64,000 nucleotides of DNA from the NCBI RefSeq assembly GCF_900177375.1, contig NZ_FWZU01000001.1:989314-1053313 (forward strand), given 5' to 3'. A model generated the notes under the pieces. The model ran no database searches. It worked only from the letters and a program-made list of their open reading frames with translations, and was not told the origin of the DNA. Positions 1 through 8,759 of the stretch are shown here, piece after piece (the stretch's first letter is position 1; each line of letters begins with the position of its first letter). The stretch comes from Desulfovibrio gilichinskyi. Lineage in GTDB: Bacteria > Desulfobacterota > Desulfovibrionia > Desulfovibrionales > Desulfovibrionaceae. The position numbers were made by a program, and so were the translations under genes.

Positions 1-1
1 G

Positions 2-1057
2 ACCGCTTCCGGCTTTCTTATCGGTGTTACCAAGCAGGAAAAGAACGGAAAACCTTACTTCGAATGCCGTCAGGAACTTCTGAACGGCGATTTTCTGCGT
101 ATCGGTTATCAGGACCAGCCCGGACATCAGACCTTAAAAATCAAACGTCCTGTTCCAAAGCGCGGTAAAGTCTCTATTCCTGTTCAAGGTCTCGCCCGTT
201 TAAAATCAGGAACCAGAGTTTTTCTGATTGACCGTCGCGAAGAAGGTCTGGTCAACGCTCTCAAGAAACTGGAAACAGCTCTTTCAAAAATTAAAGTTCC
301 TGCAAAAACTTCCAGCTCGGTGCAGGTGGATCTTCCACATCCTTACTCCTCCACTGAACGTGTTCAGACTCTTTCTCTGCAAAGGAATCCTCCGCGCGGA
401 AAGAATAAGTACGGAACAGGCATCTGGCTTTCCGCCAATGCCCTCGACCGCACACCTAAACCGCTTGTATCAAAGATCTGGTGGCACCTTCCTCCGGTCA
501 TCTGGCCTAATGAAGAATCTGAAATCAAACAGCTTGTCGCTTATTGCCTCGGACACGGAGCAACGGAATTTGTTCTCGGTTCACCGTGGCAGATCGGCCT
601 TTTCCCTAAAGATGAAAATTTACATTTTCACGCCAGCCCGTTCTGTAATATGTCCAACCCGCTTGCACTGATGGAGCTTTATGAAATGGGCTTCACTTCT
701 GCATTTGTCAGCCCTGAGCTTTCAAAAGCGGATTATATGGCACTGCCGGAACACAGCCCGCTTCCTTTGGGGATCATTACTTCCGGCTTATGGCCGCTTG
801 GTATTTCAAGGATCGTTGCTGAAGAAACTGAGCTTATGAGTCCTATCTACAGCCAGAAAAAAGAAGTCTGCTGGGTCAGAAAATATGGCCAGACCTATTG
901 GGTTTACCCCGGCTGGGAACTGGACTTAGGAATTGTGACCAAGAAACTTGAAAGCGCAGGCTATTCAATGTTTCTGCAAATCACGGAATCATGGCCTAAA
1001 GCCGTTCCGACTCCTAACAGAACCAGTACTTTCAATTGGGATCTGTCCTTGCTCTAA
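2..1057 (+). CDS. U32-family peptidase-like protein, C-terminal part
   Basis: The frame is open from the first complete codon of the window, so the 5' end lies outside and 351 residues are visible. The first ~90 residues look like the beta-rich C-terminal domain of bacterial U32 (collagenase-like, YegQ/RlhA-type) proteins (FLIGVTKQ, then GDFLRIGYQ). The last ~230 residues look like an extra barrel-like segment seen in long U32 proteins of Desulfovibrio (GATEFVLGSPWQ, PLPLGIITSG). U32 proteins act on collagen-like peptides or in 23S rRNA hydroxylation; which applies here cannot be told. The gene ends 27 bases before a strong terminator. Assignment is by recollection of family sequence and is moderate. 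Confidence 0.55.
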   Translation, partial: TASGFLIGVTKQEKNGKPYFECRQELLNGDFLRIGYQDQPGHQTLKIKRPVPKRGKVSIPVQGLARLKSGTRVFLIDRREEGLVNALKKLETALSKIKVPAKTSSSVQVDLPHPYSSTERVQTLSLQRNPPRGKNKYGTGIWLSANALDRTPKPLVSKIWWHLPPVIWPNEESEIKQLVAYCLGHGATEFVLGSPWQIGLFPKDENLHFHASPFCNMSNPLALMELYEMGFTSAFVSPELSKADYMALPEHSPLPLGIITSGLWPLGISRIVAEETELMSPIYSQKKEVCWVRKYGQTYWVYPGWELDLGIVTKKLESAGYSMFLQITESWPKAVPTPNRTSTFNWDLSLL

Positions 1058-1084
1058 TCGTCCTGACGCTTAGCAAAAATTGTT

Positions 1085-1121
1085 CCCGATGCGAATTTAT
1101 AAATTCGCATCGGGATTTTTT
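1085..1121 (+). terminator. Intrinsic terminator after the U32-like gene
   Basis: A perfect inverted repeat (arms CCCGATGCGAATTT and AAATTCGCATCGGG, 1085-1114) is followed by a T-run. It lies between two convergent genes and, with a weaker T-tract on the other strand, could also end the minus-strand MIF-like gene. Confidence 0.85.
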
Positions 1122-1124
1122 TGC

Positions 1125-1469
1125 TTAAAAAGTCCGCCCGTTCCACCCGAACATGGAACGTTCAAGATCACGAAATTCAATAAAAACTCTAGTTCCCGGC
1201 ACAGAAAATTCTGCGGTGATAAATTCACAAACAGATCTTGAAAGTTCTAAACATTTATCAGATTGCAATGAAATACTGGCCAGAGAAACAAACACCGCCG
1301 GCTCATTACTGCCGGACAGAGACATACTTGCGTTTTGATGCAGTATTGCAGTCACGTAAATTTCCGGCTTACCCAGTATGACGGATACAAATTTTGAAAG
1401 CTTCAAAACAAAGGCATCAGCCTCAGCTGTTTCAACTTTCAGATTTGTTTCAACTCTTATAAAAGGCAT
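1125..1469 (-). CDS. MIF-like tautomerase family protein
   Basis: This 114-residue protein has the length and layout of macrophage migration inhibitory factor / phenylpyruvate tautomerase. It starts Met-Pro, so processing would expose the catalytic N-terminal proline. Lys34 (in LGKPEIYV) and Ile66 match the MIF active-site Lys and Ile, and the C-terminal part (PGTRVFIEFRDL, then GWNGRTF) matches the family's strand and tail. The CxxC of animal MIF is absent. Only 14 bases separate it from the upstream XRE regulator gene on the same strand, so the two are probably cotranscribed. The natural substrate in bacteria is unknown. Confidence 0.85.
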   Translation of the reverse strand: MPFIRVETNLKVETAEADAFVLKLSKFVSVILGKPEIYVTAILHQNASMSLSGSNEPAVFVSLASISLQSDKCLELSRSVCEFITAEFSVPGTRVFIEFRDLERSMFGWNGRTF

Positions 1470-1483
1470 ATATTACCTCCCGG

Positions 1484-2371
1484 TTACGACCCTGCTTCCT
1501 GAATAAGTTTTTTTAAAAAAGCGGCGGCTGCCGGTCCTTTCAGAGATCTATCCCAAAGCTCGGTCACCATTTTTTCATGAAGAGCAAGTGCTTCCGGAGC
1601 AGATGTAATCATTGCTACGCCTAAACGAACGTTTGGGAATTCTCCAAGTCTGAACGGGCTGATAGCAAGTGTGGAACTTCCCGGCTGCCGGAAAATTTGA
1701 AAACTTGTACTTGGTATAGAATCCCGAAGTATTCCGATTTGAACACCGATAGGCTGTTTTTCCAGCATGTCGAGCACATTTTCCAACTCTCGGCGAGCAA
1801 TGGCCTTTCGCTCTTTTATTATATCCGGCGGTAAATCGTACGTACCGATAAAACCGTTTCGTAAGAATCTTTCAAGTTCTGCGGCAGAAACCAAACTGAC
1901 AATACTCGGTTTGCGTTTTTGATAAGCTTTCTTGCGTTCTTTCAAAATTGCTAAAATTTCATCAACAGCTCTTCGAGCCTGACGTAAATCAGGCAGTCCA
2001 GATGATAGACCTTCTTTTAAAACAACCGACAAGACTTCATCAAATTCATCTGTAGTAAGTAGATATGAAACCGGTCCGAACATGACAAATAAATGTTCCG
2101 AGACTGACTCCGCCTGCCTCATTCTTTCAAAAAAACTCACTGCAGACGAAACGTATTCAACCCCGACTCCCATTAATGATGTCAACGAGACTCCAAGAAG
2201 TTCAGCAATACTTTCAAGTGTTTCAAGCTTAGGAGGATCTCCTTTTTCATAACGGTAAAGAGCCGCGCGGGAAATACCTATCTTCGAAGCAATGTCTTCC
2301 GCGCTGTATTCACTACCGAGCCTGAAGGCCTTAAGTCTGTGTCCAATTTCTGTGGAGCTCAGTTCACCCAT
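1484..2371 (-). CDS. XRE-family transcriptional regulator
   Basis: The protein has 295 residues. Residues ~8-66 form a Cro/CI-type helix-turn-helix (AEDIASKIGISRAALYRYEKG). The remaining ~230 residues have no motif I recognise and may sense a ligand or form dimers. The gene is divergent from the dctP-dctQ-dctM uptake operon with ~215 bases between the starts, so it is a natural candidate to control that operon and itself. It is followed by the MIF-like gene on the same strand. Role in regulation of the TRAP operon is inference from position. Confidence 0.8.
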   Translation of the reverse strand: MGELSSTEIGHRLKAFRLGSEYSAEDIASKIGISRAALYRYEKGDPPKLETLESIAELLGVSLTSLMGVGVEYVSSAVSFFERMRQAESVSEHLFVMFGPVSYLLTTDEFDEVLSVVLKEGLSSGLPDLRQARRAVDEILAILKERKKAYQKRKPSIVSLVSAAELERFLRNGFIGTYDLPPDIIKERKAIARRELENVLDMLEKQPIGVQIGILRDSIPSTSFQIFRQPGSSTLAISPFRLGEFPNVRLGVAMITSAPEALALHEKMVTELWDRSLKGPAAAAFLKKLIQEAGS

Positions 2372-2586
2372 TACATATCTCCATTATACTATATTAATAA
2401 GGCCACAAATGCTAAAGTAATTATAAGTTCTTTTGCCATCTTTGTGATCAATAATTACCCATATTCTCATTTTTGTGAATAGTTTTTTTATTTGTATCAA
2501 AAATAAGAATTTTCTTGACAATAAACGTTTTTATAATCCAATTTGTCTTATTCAAACCATTGCTGTTTTAATCAGGAGGCTACAAA

Positions 2587-3606
2587 ATGAAAATTTCAAA
2601 ACGTATTGTTTCTATTGTGATGGCCATGTGCATGCTGCTCGGCGGTGTAATCTCTGCCAACGCTGCAAAATACGAAGCTCGCATCGGACATCTCGAGTCC
2701 GCTCAGCAGCCACGTAACATAGGACTGTTAAAAGTCGCTAAACTTGTAAAAGAACGCACCAACGGTGACGTTGAATTTAAAATTTTCCCTTCTTCACAGC
2801 TTGGCAATCAGCGTCAGATGAACGAAGGCGTTCAGTTCGGTACTATTGAAGGTACAGTTTCTCCGGCTGCATTTCTTGGCGGATTCAATCCTGCTGTATC
2901 TATTATGGACCTTCCTTTCCTGCTTCCTACCGACCGCGCTCAGGCACAGGAAATTCGTCAGGGTGCTTTAGGTAAAGCTCTTTTAAAAAGTTTCGATTCA
3001 CGTGGTTTTAAAGCTGTTGCAACATGGCCTGACGGACGTAAAAACTTTACATCCAACAAGCCTCTTACAACTGTTGAATCATATAAAGGACAGCGTTTCC
3101 GTGTAATGGATTCCAAAATCCTGATTGAACAGTTTGCTGCAATCGGAGCATCTGCAATTGCTCTGCCTTTCGGAGAACTTTATACATCACTCCAGAACGG
3201 CGTTATTGACGGTGAAGAAAATCCTCTTGATACCATCGCCAGCATGAAGTTTTATGAAGTTCAGAAATACCTTGTACTTTCAGAACACGGCGCAATGGAA
3301 GATTTCTTCCTCTTTAACCCTGCATGGTGGAACAGCCTTCCTGAAAATTATCAGAAAATCATCGTTGATACTTTGATGGAAGTTATGCCCAGCGTTGAAG
3401 CCAATAAAGAACAGGCTCAGAAAGACGCTCTTGTCGTAATCAAAAAAGCAGGCGTAAAAGTCAGCCCCCTTTCAGATGCAGACCGCGAAACCATGCGCAA
3501 TCTTATGTACCCCAAAACGAAAGCTGCCTACCTTGAACGTGCAGGTAGCGAAGGCGAAGAACTCATCAAACTATACGAATCAGAATATAAACGTATTGTA
3601 AAATAA
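2587..3606 (+). CDS. dctP: TRAP transporter substrate-binding protein, DctP family
   Basis: The 339-residue protein begins with a clear signal peptide (basic MKISKR, hydrophobic stretch, cleavage near residue 27 at ANA-A). The mature part has the DctP fold signatures, including GQRFRVMDSKI with the carboxylate-binding arginine and the ALPFGELYTSLQNGVIDGEE segment. It binds the substrate in the periplasm and delivers it to the DctQ/DctM membrane pair. A strong AGGAGG site lies eight bases before the start. It is first in an operon with dctQ and dctM, but a hairpin terminator follows it. Substrate is unknown; the downstream carbamoylase-type hydrolase and pyrimidine genes suggest an organic acid or ureido compound. 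Confidence 0.93.
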   Translation: MKISKRIVSIVMAMCMLLGGVISANAAKYEARIGHLESAQQPRNIGLLKVAKLVKERTNGDVEFKIFPSSQLGNQRQMNEGVQFGTIEGTVSPAAFLGGFNPAVSIMDLPFLLPTDRAQAQEIRQGALGKALLKSFDSRGFKAVATWPDGRKNFTSNKPLTTVESYKGQRFRVMDSKILIEQFAAIGASAIALPFGELYTSLQNGVIDGEENPLDTIASMKFYEVQKYLVLSEHGAMEDFFLFNPAWWNSLPENYQKIIVDTLMEVMPSVEANKEQAQKDALVVIKKAGVKVSPLSDADRETMRNLMYPKTKAAYLERAGSEGEELIKLYESEYKRIVK

Positions 3607-3620
3607 TTGAGTTTAATAAA

Positions 3621-3655
3621 GGCGGGAAAGACTTGTCTTTCCCGCCTCTTTTTTT
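3621..3655 (+). terminator. Intrinsic terminator/attenuator between dctP and dctQ
   Basis: A 12-bp perfect stem (GGCGGGAAAGAC / GTCTTTCCCGCC, 3621-3646) is followed by a T-rich run ending nine bases before the dctQ start. Partial readthrough would give more binding protein than permease, a stoichiometry typical of TRAP systems. Confidence 0.85.
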
Positions 3656-3667
3656 CAGGAGAAAATT

Positions 3668-4189
3668 ATGCGAAAGACACTGAATTCCATAATCGCAGGA
3701 ATCAGGGCCGTTGAACGACTTCTTGTTATTTCTATAAATTTGATCATGGTCGCCCTCTATACTTTTAATGTATTGGTAAGAGAGATCTTTCCACAATATT
3801 CAAGTACTTTCGCATGGATAGATGAAGCCACCCGCTTGCTTATGGTCTGGGCTATATTCCTGTCTCTCGGCCTTGCTCTGGAACGCGGAAGACATGTAGC
3901 AGTAACAACTCTGCTTGAAAAACTTCCTGATATTCCTAAAAAAGTTATCTGCTTTGTTATCAACACTACCGGCATTGTCTTCAGCTGCTATCTTGCATGG
4001 CTCGGAGTTGCCCTTGTTAAGTTTGTTATGGGCACAGGACAGGTCAGCCCGACTCTGGGACTGCCCATGTACTGGCTCTACGTTGCGCCGACAATCGGTT
4101 TTGTACTTTTAGCTCTCAGATACGGACTTGAACTTGCCGGTATAAATGACCGCCACAATAAACCTATTACTATTGATCAAGCTAACTAA
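3668..4189 (+). CDS. dctQ: TRAP transporter small permease, DctQ family
   Basis: This 173-residue protein has about four hydrophobic segments (near residues 10-35, 50-70, 88-112 and 130-150), the DctQ topology. The FAWIDEATRLLMVWAIFLSLG segment with its conserved E-R pair is characteristic. It pairs with DctM in the inner membrane. It starts after an AGGAG site that sits directly behind the terminator following dctP, and lies 14 bases before dctM. Confidence 0.92.
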   Translation: MRKTLNSIIAGIRAVERLLVISINLIMVALYTFNVLVREIFPQYSSTFAWIDEATRLLMVWAIFLSLGLALERGRHVAVTTLLEKLPDIPKKVICFVINTTGIVFSCYLAWLGVALVKFVMGTGQVSPTLGLPMYWLYVAPTIGFVLLALRYGLELAGINDRHNKPITIDQAN

Positions 4190-4203
4190 GGCGGTAAGAT
4201 AAG

Positions 4204-5481
4204 ATGACTCCTGTAATAATTCTAATTGCTCTGACAATGCTCGTTTGCGGCTTTGAAATGCTGCTTGTTTTAGGTGTGCCTGCATTTTTAACCAAAGCTT
4301 TTCTTTTTCCAAGAATCCCTGATCCGGTACTCATTCAAAAACTGGTCGGCGGAATCAACGTTTCTACTCTGCTTGCTATTCCTTTTTTCATTTTTGCGGC
4401 AGAACTTATGGCCTCTGGACAGATTGCAAAAAGACTTACAGATCTGATCAAACATTTCACTGCTCATAGACTGGGCGGGATAGGTCATACTACGGTTGTC
4501 GGCTCAATGGCCTTCGGTTCTGTTTCAGGATCAGCTCCGGCAACAGTCGCCGCCATGGGTAAACTCATGTATCCTGAACTGCGTAAAACCGGATTCAGCG
4601 AGAAATTCAGTCTCGGGTTGATAGTTTCCAGCGCAGAAACAGCGTTACTCATTCCTCCAAGCATCACCCTGATTATTTACGGGTGGATGACAGGCACATC
4701 TATTACCGGACTGTTTATAGGCGGTCTGGGTGTAGGTATTACTCTCGGCCTTGCCTTCTGCGGACTTGTACTGTTTGAAAGCATTAGAAAAGGCGTAGGC
4801 AAAGGCGAAAAATCAAAAATACCATTTACCAAAACATTTAAAGCGGCCTCATGGGCTCTCGGTTTACCCGTAATTATTCTAGGCGGAATTTACTCAGGGC
4901 TGTTTACGCCTACCGAAGCAGCCGCTATTTCTGTTGTTTATGCAATCTTTGTTGAATCCTGCATTTATAAGAATCTAACTTTTTCCAGACTGATCAGCAT
5001 TACTGAAAGAGCATCAATTTCAACAACAATCATTTTCATTCTGCTGGCAATGGGAAGCGTGCTTTCCTATTTTGTAACAATTGCTCAGGTTCCGGTTCTG
5101 ATAACAAACTTCCTGACAGATATTCAGGCAGGACCAATCACATTCCTGATGATTGTTAACATCGCCTTTTTTATTGCGGGGATGTTCATCGACCCTAATT
5201 CGGCACTTCTTATTCTTGTTCCGCCTTTATATCCGGTAGCATTAACCATGGGAATCGACCCTATTCATTTCGGTGAAATCGTCTGCCTTAACATCTGCAT
5301 AGGCATGATCACCCCGCCATTCGGGCTGGACATCTTCGTTGCTTCCTCAACGCTTGATAAGCCTGTAATGTCAATCATTCAGGGAGTATGGCCATTCCTG
5401 TTCATCAATATTCTTGTATTGATACTGGTTACCTATGTTCCAGGTCTGGCTACTTTCCTTCCGGGATTAGTTGCACCTTAA
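4204..5481 (+). CDS. dctM: TRAP transporter large permease, DctM family
   Basis: The 425-residue, highly hydrophobic protein has about twelve membrane segments and typical DctM signatures (GSMAFGSVSGSAPATVAAMG, LIPPSITLIIYG, LFTPTEAAAISVVYA and a C-terminal MITPPFGLDIFVAS). It is the sodium-coupled transport subunit that works with DctQ and the DctP binding protein. It is 14 bases downstream of dctQ and the same transcript probably continues into the amidohydrolase and pyrC genes, because no terminator is visible after it. Confidence 0.95.
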   Translation: MTPVIILIALTMLVCGFEMLLVLGVPAFLTKAFLFPRIPDPVLIQKLVGGINVSTLLAIPFFIFAAELMASGQIAKRLTDLIKHFTAHRLGGIGHTTVVGSMAFGSVSGSAPATVAAMGKLMYPELRKTGFSEKFSLGLIVSSAETALLIPPSITLIIYGWMTGTSITGLFIGGLGVGITLGLAFCGLVLFESIRKGVGKGEKSKIPFTKTFKAASWALGLPVIILGGIYSGLFTPTEAAAISVVYAIFVESCIYKNLTFSRLISITERASISTTIIFILLAMGSVLSYFVTIAQVPVLITNFLTDIQAGPITFLMIVNIAFFIAGMFIDPNSALLILVPPLYPVALTMGIDPIHFGEIVCLNICIGMITPPFGLDIFVASSTLDKPVMSIIQGVWPFLFINILVLILVTYVPGLATFLPGLVAP

Positions 5482-5558
5482 AAGTTTGAGCTAAATAATA
5501 AATTAGAAATATGAACATGATTGCACCAGTAAATGTAAATATCGGGGGGACTAACGCT

Positions 5559-6845
5559 ATGAATCCACATCCTGTTTTGGAAATTCAGCCCGGTCTCAGC
5601 CATCTGACAAATGAAGCGGAAAAACTGTTTGCCGATCTGGAAGAATTATCCAGAGATACGATAGGCGTATCCCGTCCTTCGTACGGCGAAGGTGAAAGTA
5701 AAGCTTTTGATATGATTGAAAGCTTTGCCAAAAATGAAGGGCTAATTACTTCACGCGACGCAGCTGCAAACCTTGTTATAGAGCTTGAAAAAATATCTGA
5801 TGATCAGGAATATATACTTGTAGGTTCACACCTTGATTCAGTTCCGCAAGGCGGAAACTATGACGGAGCGGCCGGAGTTATCGCAGGGTTGCTCTGCCTT
5901 GTTGAATACAAACGCACAGGCACATCTCCTGAAACTCCTGTTAAAGTTATCGCCCTGCGCGGTGAAGAAAGTGCATGGTTTGATGCATGTTATCTGGGAT
6001 CAAAAGCCCTGCTGGGTAAACTTGGTGAATCAGAACAGGCATTACCGCAGCGCGATGACGGCAAAACACTCGGAACCCATATGGCGGAGTGCGGCGCAGA
6101 CATTGATAGGATTTCTAAAGGCGAAGTTCTGATTGATACATCGAAAATCAAAGCTTTCTTTGAACTGCACATTGAGCAGGGTCCGGTTATGATTGCCCGC
6201 AATCTTCCGGTTGCGGCTGTCACAGGAATTCGCGGTAACATCAGGCACAGAAAAATTAAATGTATAGGCGAAGCCGGACATTCCGGCGCTGTTCCACGCT
6301 GGCTTAGAAAAGACGCTGTTTTTGCCACAGCTGATTTAATTACCCGCATAGATGACCACTGGACTACTATTTTGCAGCACGGTGGAGATCTGGTTGCGAC
6401 AACAGGAATTTTGACTACCAATCCTCAAAACCATGCAATGTCGCGCATTCCCGGCTTAGTCACGTTCAGTTTTGAAGCAAGAAGTCAGTACGAACATACC
6501 CTTGCCGCCATTGAAGCTTTGCTACATTCTGAATGCGCCACAATTACTTATGACCGCAAAGTTCAATTTGAATTCGATAAACCTGTAAAAACTCCCCCCG
6601 CAGTGCTTGACCAAAGTATTGTTGAGCGCATAAATAAAGCTTGTGGGGATGAAGGTTTGCCAATAGAAGCTATACCCAGCGGAGCGGGACATGATGCGTC
6701 ACTCTTCGCAAATGCAGGAGTTCCCACAGGAATGATCTTTGTGAGAAACCGCAACGGTTCGCATAATCCTGAAGAAGAAATGGATATTGCAGATTTCATC
6801 AAAGGCACATCTGTACTTTACCGCACAATTACGGACTTCAAATAA
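5559..6845 (+). CDS. M20-family amidohydrolase (allantoate / N-carbamoyl-amino-acid hydrolase type)
   Basis: The protein is 428 residues from this start. An ATG 48 bases earlier (5511) is in frame but has a poor ribosome site, while 5559 is preceded by GGGGGGA at good spacing, so I prefer it. The two-metal site of the hydantoinase/carbamoylase family is intact: His91 (GSHLDSVP), Asp102 (GNYDGAAG), Glu136-137 (RGEESAWF), His204 (HIEQGP) and a late His (SGAGHDASL). The dimerisation-domain motif GEAGHSGAVPR is present. Such enzymes remove carbamoyl groups from ureido compounds. It follows the TRAP transporter and its stop overlaps the pyrC start by one base, which suggests translational coupling. 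The exact substrate is unknown. Confidence 0.87.
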   Translation: MNPHPVLEIQPGLSHLTNEAEKLFADLEELSRDTIGVSRPSYGEGESKAFDMIESFAKNEGLITSRDAAANLVIELEKISDDQEYILVGSHLDSVPQGGNYDGAAGVIAGLLCLVEYKRTGTSPETPVKVIALRGEESAWFDACYLGSKALLGKLGESEQALPQRDDGKTLGTHMAECGADIDRISKGEVLIDTSKIKAFFELHIEQGPVMIARNLPVAAVTGIRGNIRHRKIKCIGEAGHSGAVPRWLRKDAVFATADLITRIDDHWTTILQHGGDLVATTGILTTNPQNHAMSRIPGLVTFSFEARSQYEHTLAAIEALLHSECATITYDRKVQFEFDKPVKTPPAVLDQSIVERINKACGDEGLPIEAIPSGAGHDASLFANAGVPTGMIFVRNRNGSHNPEEEMDIADFIKGTSVLYRTITDFK

Positions 6846-7891
6846 TGAATACTGATGAAATAACCATAATTAGACCTGATGACTGGCATCTTCATCTCAG
6901 GGATGGCGATATGCTTGCGGCAGTTCTCCCATACTCTGCAAAAATATACGGCAGAGCTCTTGTTATGCCGAACCTCACGCCTCCTGTGACCACAGTAGCG
7001 ACAGCCGAGGAATACCGCAGACGGATTATCGCCGCTCGTCCTGAAGGTTCACGTTTTGAACCGCTTATGACCTGCTACCTCACAGATACAACTGACCCTG
7101 ACGATATTCGGGAAGCGTGCGCAGTTAAAGCTTTCAACGCAGTAAAACTGTTTCCGGCAGGAGCTACAACTAATTCTGAAAGCGGCGTTACTTCCATAAA
7201 GAAAGTTTACCCCGTGCTTGAAGTGATGCAAGAACTTAAACTGCCGCTATCTGTACATGGTGAAGTTGTTGATCCGGATGTTGATATTTTCGACCGTGAA
7301 GCTGTTTTTATCGATAAGGTTTTAAAACCTCTCCGCAAAGATTTTCCTGAGCTGAAAATTATTTTCGAGCATTTGACCTGCAAAACCGCGGTCGACTATG
7401 TTATTGAGGAAGATGAATTCACAGTTGCGACCATAACACCGCATCATTTGGTGCTGACTCGTAACGATCTTTTTAAGGGTGGTATGAATCCTTATATGTA
7501 CTGCCTGCCTGTTGCGAAAACGTTTGATGACCGAGCAGCATTACGCGACGCAGCAACATCCGGTAATGAAAAATTTTTTCTCGGTACAGATTCCGCGCCG
7601 CACCCATGTTCCAAAAAAGAAAAAGCCGGAGCGGCCGCCGGAATTTTTAATGCACCGACTTCAATAGGTTATGTAACTCAAATTTTTGAAGGAAATAACG
7701 CACTCGAGAAACTCGAAGGTTTTACTTCCATATATGGAGCCAGATTTTACGGGCTTTCTCCCAATGGCAGCACAATTACTTTAGCCAAACGAGATATACC
7801 CGTTTCAATGGACTGGCTCTTCAAAGCGGGAGAGAACACGGTTAAAATATTTAACCCTGACACTCCCCTTTATTGGGAATTGGTTGATTGA
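6845..7891 (+). CDS. pyrC: Dihydroorotase
   Basis: At 348 residues this matches the E. coli PyrC type (class II), which interconverts carbamoyl-aspartate and dihydroorotate in pyrimidine synthesis. Metal ligands are visible: His15 and His17 (DDWHLHLRDG), the carboxylated Lys101 (NAVKLFPAG), His138 (SVHGEVVD), His176 (FEHLTCK) and Asp249 (GTDSAPH). The ATG uses the last base of the preceding hydrolase stop codon. A terminator separates it from pyrE. Confidence 0.96.
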   Translation: MNTDEITIIRPDDWHLHLRDGDMLAAVLPYSAKIYGRALVMPNLTPPVTTVATAEEYRRRIIAARPEGSRFEPLMTCYLTDTTDPDDIREACAVKAFNAVKLFPAGATTNSESGVTSIKKVYPVLEVMQELKLPLSVHGEVVDPDVDIFDREAVFIDKVLKPLRKDFPELKIIFEHLTCKTAVDYVIEEDEFTVATITPHHLVLTRNDLFKGGMNPYMYCLPVAKTFDDRAALRDAATSGNEKFFLGTDSAPHPCSKKEKAGAAAGIFNAPTSIGYVTQIFEGNNALEKLEGFTSIYGARFYGLSPNGSTITLAKRDIPVSMDWLFKAGENTVKIFNPDTPLYWELVD

Positions 7892-7896
7892 TAAAG

Positions 7897-7926
7897 GCTG
7901 AACTGTTTTTAAGTTCAGCTTTTTTT
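7897..7926 (+). terminator. Intrinsic terminator between pyrC and pyrE
   Basis: The stem GCTGAAC / GTTCAGC with a short T/A loop is followed by seven Ts. It sits 27 bases before the pyrE start, so pyrE receives only readthrough or has its own promoter. Confidence 0.75.
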
Positions 7927-7952
7927 ACGTATAAAACAACAAAGGAGAGACA

Positions 7953-8648
7953 ATGGGTCCTACCAGTTTTCCAGACAAGGAAACAATAGCTGAAATCACA
8001 GCTAAAATGCTTATCGAAGTTAAGGCTGTTCACTTCAGAGCGGATGAGCCTTTCAAATTTACCTCCGGCTGGGCCAGCCCGGTATATATTGATTGTCGCA
8101 AACTTATTTCTTATCCGCGTGTTCGTCAGACTCTCATGGATTTCGGAGCTTCTGTCATCCTCAGAGAAGTAGGCTTTGAATCAATTGATTGTATTGCCGG
8201 CGGAGAAACAGCAGGTATCCCTTTTGCCGCATGGCTGTCCGACAGACTGATGCTTCCTATGCAGTATGTACGCAAAAAAGCAAAAGGATTTGGACGCGAT
8301 GCACAGATCGAAGGTGATTTCAGTGACGGTTCAAGAATTCTTCTTGTTGAAGACCTGACAACTGACGGTCGCAGTAAAATTAATTTTGCTGAGGCTCTCC
8401 GCCGTGCAGGCGCAGAAGTCACGCATACCTTTGTCCTTTTCCACTACGGAATTTTCCCTAACACAACACAGACTCTCGCTGACGCAGGACTCAAAATGCT
8501 GTCTCTTGCAACTTGGTGGGATATTCTCAATGTCTGCAAAAAAGAAGGATACTTCGATTCCAAATCTTTGGATGAAGTAGAAAAATTCCTCAACAATCCA
8601 GTAGAATGGTCTGGAGCACACGGCGGAATTTCAACCTACCCGGAATAA
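7953..8648 (+). CDS. pyrE: Orotate phosphoribosyltransferase
   Basis: The 231-residue protein carries the PRPP-binding signature [14 protein letters not shown] (residues ~128-141) and the OPRT segments [15 protein letters not shown] and [13 protein letters not shown]. It converts orotate and PRPP to OMP, the step after dihydroorotate oxidation. It follows pyrC, separated by a terminator, and an AGGAGAG site precedes the start. The Asp-Leu-Thr-Thr-Asp-Gly loop is a variant of the usual V-E-D-V-x-T-T-G-G, as in longer OPRT homologues. Confidence 0.93.
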   Translation: MGPTSFPDKETIAEITAKMLIEVKAVHFRADEPFKFTSGWASPVYIDCRKLISYPRVRQTLMDFGASVILREVGFESIDCIAGGETAGIPFAAWLSDRLMLPMQYVRKKAKGFGRDAQIEGDFSDGSRILLVEDLTTDGRSKINFAEALRRAGAEVTHTFVLFHYGIFPNTTQTLADAGLKMLSLATWWDILNVCKKEGYFDSKSLDEVEKFLNNPVEWSGAHGGISTYPE

Positions 8649-8684
8649 ATTTATTCTAGAACGGGACATCTTGAACACAAAAAA

Positions 8685-8718
8685 GGGCAAATCTTTATTA
8701 AAGATCTGCCCTTTTTTT
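8685..8718 (+). terminator. Bidirectional terminator between pyrE and the PBP1A gene
   Basis: GGGCAAATCTTT / AAAGATCTGCCC forms a hairpin followed by seven Ts; the other strand also has a T-run. It separates the convergent pyrE and PBP1A genes. Confidence 0.85.
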
Positions 8719-8759
8719 GATTATTTTTAACTTATATTATTTCAAACTATCTTAACATT

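Noticed and set aside
2515..2537. TTGACA and TATAAT upstream of dctP as a promoter
   Set aside because: The boxes are only 11 bases apart, too close for a sigma-70 promoter. Either may belong to a different element.
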